Source: Euglena gracilis (Eukaryota; Euglenida; Euglenophyceae; Euglenales). From it: a DNA stretch of 64,000 nt. How positions within the stretch are numbered: position 1 is the first letter of the stretch; each line of letters starts with the position of its first letter. The stretch is from contig CP154957.1 of the NCBI GenBank assembly GCA_039621445.1, forward strand, positions 16,996,595-17,060,594. Reading direction: 5' to 3'. Below are positions 58,801 to 64,000 of this stretch, piece by piece. The translations under genes and the position numbers were made by a program. Below the pieces are notes generated by a model. It was not told the origin of the DNA and made no database searches. It saw only the letters and a list, made by a program, of their open reading frames with translations.

Positions 58801-61800
58801 GGCAACGGTCACTCGGTGGTCTGCCGGCCGCCCTGGGCAGGGCTGACCGCGGTGCTTGGCCCGGACGGAAGCCAGGGTTGCTTCCTTTGAGGGGGTCCAC
58901 ACGGCAACGGTCCAGCAGAGGGTGGTGCGCACACACGCATGGGGTACCCCCTCCCCCCCGGGCAATTGGTGTCCCCTTTGCGCCGGGCAACCACCCACCT
59001 TTGAAAGCCCGCCCACCCACTGGATTTGCTGGACCCCTGGGGGGGGGGCAGCGGACCCAACCCAGGTCGGAAAAAGCTTTTCCAAGGATTTTTGGCTGAT
59101 TTCGGGAGGGCTTTGGGTGGGTTGTCGGTGAGTGGAAGCATAGATTAGACTTATTATTACAAGGTTGGACAATAATGGGGAAACATGTCGACAGAAATGA
59201 TCACCTACAAATTCCAGTTGCCTTAAACTGTTAAACGCTGTAAGGTGAAATGAACCGCAATTGGTTCTATGAATAAAGGAATGGACCAAAAAGCAGGTTA
59301 TGCATTATTTACAAAAGGAAAATATGCCAACTAGTTTTGTATGATTGTCCATCAAGGGATAAATCAGAGTTGGATGGATGGCTTTTGGCAGATGTGTTTT
59401 TTTATTTTATTTTGCTATTAATTTTGTTTTTAGTCCATTGAATTGCTGATTACACCGATGCATCTTACCACACAAAATGGGGCCTCTTTTTCGAACAGCT
59501 TTTTTTTGGGTGTCGAGATGGCAATTTTTCATGCAGATATTTTTGAAGCCTGTTTCATGGGCAATCCAATGCATTGTAGCCTGTGAAATACCCTTCAAAA
59601 ACGGTCTCCACGCATTTTCCTCGATCCCCCCCTCCTTCCCAAGTTGTGAACCCCTCAAAAGTGCTCCACACACAACAAGCAAAAAAATTGGGAACCGTGG
59701 ATTTCGGACCATGGTCGAAAAAATAAATGGCCCACCCTGAGGAGTTGGGCTCTGGAAGGTGCACAAATTTTTGGCAAAAGTGCCAAAAACTATGGCAAAA
59801 CATCCCGGAAACTGTGGGTGTTAGGTGTGATAAGCACGGGTCACCATCTCAGGTGTGAAAACATGTTTCAACCCCAGTTCCTTGAAACCGTGTCTGGGGG
59901 CTCCAGGTTCGCCCGAACTGGCGTCTGGGACGCCGGTTCGGGTGGTTAAATTCCCGCGTGGCGCAGCCGATTTGGGTGGGTGGGTGGGTTGAGCCCTACC
60001 CCGGGAGGTTGTGGAGGTTGTGGGTGGGTGGGTTTTTGGAAAAAGTTGTTGGGTGGGTTTGGGCCCGGGAAAGACTGCCCACCCCCACCTGGGGTAACTA
60101 AGTGAATATGATTGTGAACCCAGGTTGGAGTGCAAGCCGGCCCAGCCTCCTTTTTTTCACTTCAGTTTTGCTGCGTAGGATTTGCAGCAGGATGTGGTGA
60201 ACGAGTTGTCTGTTTTTTGCCCAAGGCAGGTGGTCACATTACGCCGCTCTGTCCTTGTTTCAGCTATATACTATATATCCCTCCTATTTTTGACCAGCCG
60301 GTCACCCAAATATGAGGCCTGCTCTGTGACTGTTCATGGTGGCTTGAAAAACGAAGGGTTTGACTGTGGTTCAAAAATTCATACCTTTCAGAGGGATTTT
60401 TACAAGGCTGTGTAAAACACCTCTTTGATTGTTGTTAAAATGCACACCAGCAAATGTCGAATTCCGTGTTCTATCCAGGGGAAACTTTGTTCTTTTTTTG
60501 GAAGGGCGTTACTTTTTGGGAGCTTGACAAATCTGTCTTCTCCTGTTCGCGATTGCCCAGCATTCTCTCTCCAACTGCCCAATTTATGATCTCAGGCAGT
60601 TAACCCTGGCAATTTTGTGTCACCGTTGCACCTGGCTATGGGTGTGAGTCGTTTCCCCCAAACCACCCCTGAACTGGAGTCATTCTTTGGGGGGAGAAGA
60701 AGGTGGTGGCTGGGACCACCAAACACGGGCCTGAGTGCCACCTACCTATCTATTTTACGACCTTGCACCTTACACACGAGCCTCGGTTCATCTTTGCAGC
60801 CTGGAGCTCGAGAACTCCATTAATTTGCGCGTTTTTTCCGTTTGCCCACCTGCTTTGGTCAAAGTCACGGAATCCACCTGTCAATCGAACCCCCTCCCAA
60901 CGAAACTAGTGTGTGGATTGCTCCCGTTTCCTGTTATTTAAGGTCATATGCCGTGTGTCGCTACTTTTTTTCCTATCAAAGGTCAGTAACCCCCCTCCCA
61001 ATGAGACCCCACACAAGTAAGACATTCCTTGTCCAACTGAACAAGAAAGACCCTCCCCCCCGAATTTCAGACCCACTCCCCAACGAACGATGCAAAGTAC
61101 CAGCTGGTGAACACATTCCCTCAAAAGAATTCCTATTGCAGGCAACAAAAGCACTGGGGGATCTGTTGGGCGAAGGTTAAAGGTGTAAATAGGAAAAATG
61201 GTAAAAGAGTGGATGGGAAAGTCCCTTGGGGCACAAATGAATGCTTTCAGTGCCTTCCGAGAGTCATGTAAAAGGAATTTTCTGGGAAGCCTCAAGCCTC
61301 AAACTTTTCCGTGAACTTAGGCCCCCCTCTCGTAGACTGGACAAAATTCTGTCAATTTCAAGTGGTTGAATTCGGGGATGTTGCCAGTCTTGAAATGGGC
61401 ACAGGAATGCAATCGGCAGAAACAGCAGTCACCTGGCTGCGAACCGCCTGCCAGAGATGTGTCACCTCTGTGGGCAGTTCTGCAGGAAGGGCAAGACCAC
61501 TCCGAGCGTTCACTAATTTTCTCTCGTCTTGACCCTAGCATCAGGGGAAGGCACTGGGAATTACCGAAAGACAGCATGCAAAGGAGGACAAAGTGAACAA
61601 ACATCACACACACACACACACACACACACAATAAACACAACTTCGTTATTCAGAATTTTTTCGAGACCCAAAAGGAGGATAAAAAAAAATCCAAAATGTG
61701 TCTTTCGAACTGCTCATTCTAAAAGTGAAAACTAGCCGAAGAGCAAGCATGATGACCATTTCAATCGACCGGTGTGGATACAAAAAATTACCAGGCGTGC

Positions 61801-62248
61801 AAGAGAACGCCTTTCTGGCTCATCTCTTCTTCTTGTTGGAGGTTTGTTACTGGTTCCCCTTCTTTTCGGAGGAAACAGTTCCTTTCGATCAGCCGTATGA
61901 GTCATTTCCCATTTCGTCCCGCAGCTCCACAGTGCCTCCCAGCCCAGAAAGGCTGTGGGGCTCCCCTCTCCATCGGTTGCTGCTGCCCCTCTCGACTGGG
62001 CTGCATATCCCCCACCCCTCCTCCAGGCCGGTCCCCAACAGATTGCTTCTGCTGTTTGCACACTTCCTGTACCCCTGCCCATTTTGGGTCTTGCCCGGAC
62101 GTGCCCCGGCGGAAGGGGGCTGGCCTCTAGTGGGAACAAATGAAAGAGGACTCAACCCCGTTTCCAATATTGTTTTTGTCCATAAAAATGCATCATGTTG
62201 CAAGGTGGACACTTTTCCAAATTTCACATCCCCCCAGGGAGTTATAAG
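58801..62248. other. Non-coding interval
   Basis: No exon-like segment stands out. It contains the second copy of a 270-bp dispersed repeat (60375-60644) and a short (CA)n tract near 61603-61632. GGGTGGGTGGG repeats occur at 59965-60060. Confidence 0.55.
60375..60644. repeat. 270-bp dispersed repeat, copy 2
   Basis: Matches 17081-17354 along its length with roughly 90% identity by eye. Same orientation. Confidence 0.85.
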
Positions 62249-62484
62249 TTATAACCCCCCCAATAGAAGCACGGGGCCGCTACAAGCGCAGGGTCCAAAT
62301 AAAAGCGCACCCCCCGCCGCCGAAGGCGGCGGTCCGCTACAAGCACACCCCCCATTTTGATGGGATTTCTAAAGGAAAACAACAAAAATCGCGCAGGTAG
62401 GGTCCAAATAGAAGCGCACCCCCCGCCGCCGGAGGCGGCGGTCCCCTATAAGCGCACCCGTGCTTCTATTAGGGGGGGGGTTAT
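62249..62484. mobile_element. 236-bp C-tract-bounded element (AATAGAAGCACGGG)
   Basis: The left end is TATAACCCCCCCAATAGAAG followed by CACGGG. The right end is CCCGTGCTTCTATTAGGGGG then more G and TTAT, so the ends are inverted repeats with TA edges. Inside, GGTCCAAATAGAAGCGCACC and the hairpin CCGCCGCCGAAGGCGGCGG each occur twice. Confidence 0.78.
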
Positions 62485-62679
62485 GTCTGCGCCATGGTGA
62501 GGGTTGGGGGCAGACTTCCACATGTAGGAGGGGGGAGAGCGGGATGTCCCTCCCGTCCCGCCGGAGCCCATCGGTATGAGGTCGGTGGTTGGGGGGCGCC
62601 GCTCACCCCTCACCTGGGAGGTCAAGGCCATACCATGTCTGAACACCTGCCCCCCACCCCATCCCCCCCGGGGGGGGGG

Positions 62680-62985
62680 GGGGCGACTGACTGGTTTTTT
62701 CAGAGTGACTGACTGGTTTTCTGGCCAAGAGCCCCCCCCCCCCCTGGTGGTGGGGTGGACCCAGAAATGAAAAAGTGGCTGGCCTGGCGCCGAAGGTGCC
62801 ATAAAATTTTGAATTTTTGAGACTTTTTGGCAATATTGCGTTGCCAACGTAAGCACATTCAAGACCGTGGCCGATCTCCCCCCCCAGGGGGGTAAAGTGA
62901 CTGACTGGTTTTTTTTTGGAAAAAGGTGACTCACTGGTTTTTTTCAGAGTGGAAAGTGACCCCCCTCCCCCCTGGGGGTCGCCAA
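62680..62985. repeat. GTGACTGACTGG repeat, family H, copy 2
   Basis: GAGTGACTGACTGGTTTT occurs in two pairs around 62690-62720 and 62892-62945, bracketing a core with CTGGCGCCGAAGGTGCC and ending GGAAAGTGACCCCCCTCCCC. Same modules as 16180-16290. Confidence 0.6.
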
Positions 62986-64000
62986 GCAATGGTATGGAGG
63001 GGTCTGGACCTGTTCCCCTCCCTCAACGTTTGGAGGGTAGTGGACCCACTTTGGCAGATTCTAAAAAAAAACCTGAAAAAACTTCCACTGCTGCGCGCTC
63101 GGAACTACTAAAAAAAATGCCTCCCTCCACTTTTAAGCATATTCATTCATGCGCGTTTTTTTTATGCTTGGGCATTTTTCACTTGAAAAGAACGTTCAAG
63201 AAATTTGAAACATGAGCATTTTTGAAATTTATGTGTAACGAATGAGGGCTTTTCCAACTGGCATCCGGCCCTTTAACCTGCCGAAGAACCGGAAATTTTA
63301 CGTTCTCGAGGTCTTCACACTTTCGCGGAAGTTGGGGGGTCCGACTCCCCTCCATGTTGGGGGGGGGGGTTCGGCTTCCCATATGTCTGTGCACCCCACT
63401 TTCTTCCACCAGGAGAGGGTGGGGTGGGAGCAGGGAACCTCTTGCGCCAGAGGGGACCCTCTCCCTGGGGGGAGCAGCCCCCAGCCGGGCCCAGTGGGTT
63501 GCCATCTCCTGGGGGCGGAGCGGGGAGGGGGGCTCCCTGTGTCTTTGCACCGCAGCCCTCGCCCTCTGCCAAAACACTGCCAGTAGCCCCGGTTCCTCTC
63601 TCCCTGCCTGGTATACTATTCCTCTACGCCCCCCGCTGGGGCTTCGCCCTGCTGACTGACCATCACACACCCTACGGATGCCCCTGCGCCAGGGAGAGCC
63701 CTCCCCAAGTGTTCAGTTTGATTTCTTAAAGGGGCAGTTCCCCTGGCAATGACCACCCAGAAGGGTGTGTAATTTGACATAACTTGACCAGGGGGATGTC
63801 ACCGAGGCCTTCTTGTCATGAAATGCACCACACGGGACTGAATGGGGGGTATCTTAAAAAAGAACATCATCCCAAAGAACCAATTCAAATTGATGGTCTG
63901 AGGATGAATTTTTTGAAAAGAACGCCGGATGATTTGTTGTGTGGTTTACACACAGAGTCCTGTAGCTTCGCGGTGAAAGAAGACGGGACCAAGGTCCCGG
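62986..64000. other. Right end of window, one weak exon-like stretch
   Basis: Mostly non-coding. At about 63585-63690 a frame reads LSLPGILFLYAPRWGFALLT then DHHTPYG with hydrophobic character, but I found no matched splice pair, so it is noted only as a weak candidate. The window ends in the palindrome-like GGGACCAAGGTCCC. Confidence 0.35.

Noticed and set aside
61698-62360. 220-codon + strand frame.
   Set aside because: Low third-position G/C bias, no domain, and it runs into the 62249 element; probably chance.

Overview
The window comes from the nuclear genome of a microbial eukaryote, probably an alga or other protist; I cannot place the lineage. Coding sequence occurs only as short GC-rich segments (often 80-95% G/C at third codon positions) flanked by GT...AG boundaries and separated by introns of 0.1-5 kb. 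There are no operons or ribosome-binding sites. A hybrid histidine kinase with fused receiver domains argues against an animal. Simple repeats and short inverted-repeat elements fill most of the rest.

Layout, all confident genes on the + strand. (1) 1-404: a microsatellite and the Pro/Ala-rich last exon of a gene whose body lies to the left. (2) 405-8.8 kb: repeats, including a 725-bp inverted-repeat element holding an exon-like segment, a 417-bp element, a tandem array of 896-bp units, and long (TATATG)n tracts with two inverted-repeat elements inside them. (3) 8.8-11.6 kb: exon-like segments of unrecognised product, the last possibly 5' coding sequence of the next gene. (4) 14.86-32.86 kb: a Spinster-like major facilitator superfamily (MFS) transporter in about 15 exons, with all 12 membrane segments traceable, one apparent 1-base frameshift, and an 18-kb span due to repeat-rich introns. 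(5) 37.12-52.05 kb: a soluble hybrid histidine kinase in about 16 exons, in the order GAF, HisKA, HATPase, degenerate receiver, canonical receiver, with a stop codon at the end. (6) 52.05-54.2 kb: nested minisatellites. (7) 55.02-58.80 kb: exons of an unrecognised gene, with a plausible terminal exon. (8) 58.8-64 kb: mostly repeats, with one weak exon-like stretch near the end.

The two recognised genes suggest ordinary cell biology (solute or lipid export; phosphorelay signalling) and no functional link between them. The unusual feature is the repeat fraction. There are many families of short elements, 0.1-0.9 kb, bounded by TA plus a C-run (TA..CCCCCC ... GGGGGG..TA) with family-specific inner terminal repeats. 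At least five elements sit inside or against microsatellites. One 915-bp member encodes a helix-turn-helix protein resembling the DNA-binding part of pogo/Tigger transposases, and its ends resemble those of a 141-bp element at 55.2 kb. Two further introns hold islands of short palindromes: 18 copies of TTGCGC-N4-GCGCAA at 46.3-48.9 kb, and many GGAAGCGG...CCGCTTCC hairpins at 18.3-29.3 kb.

Exon boundaries were placed by hand from reading frame, splice dinucleotides and phase. Those described as phase-matched are firmer than the rest.
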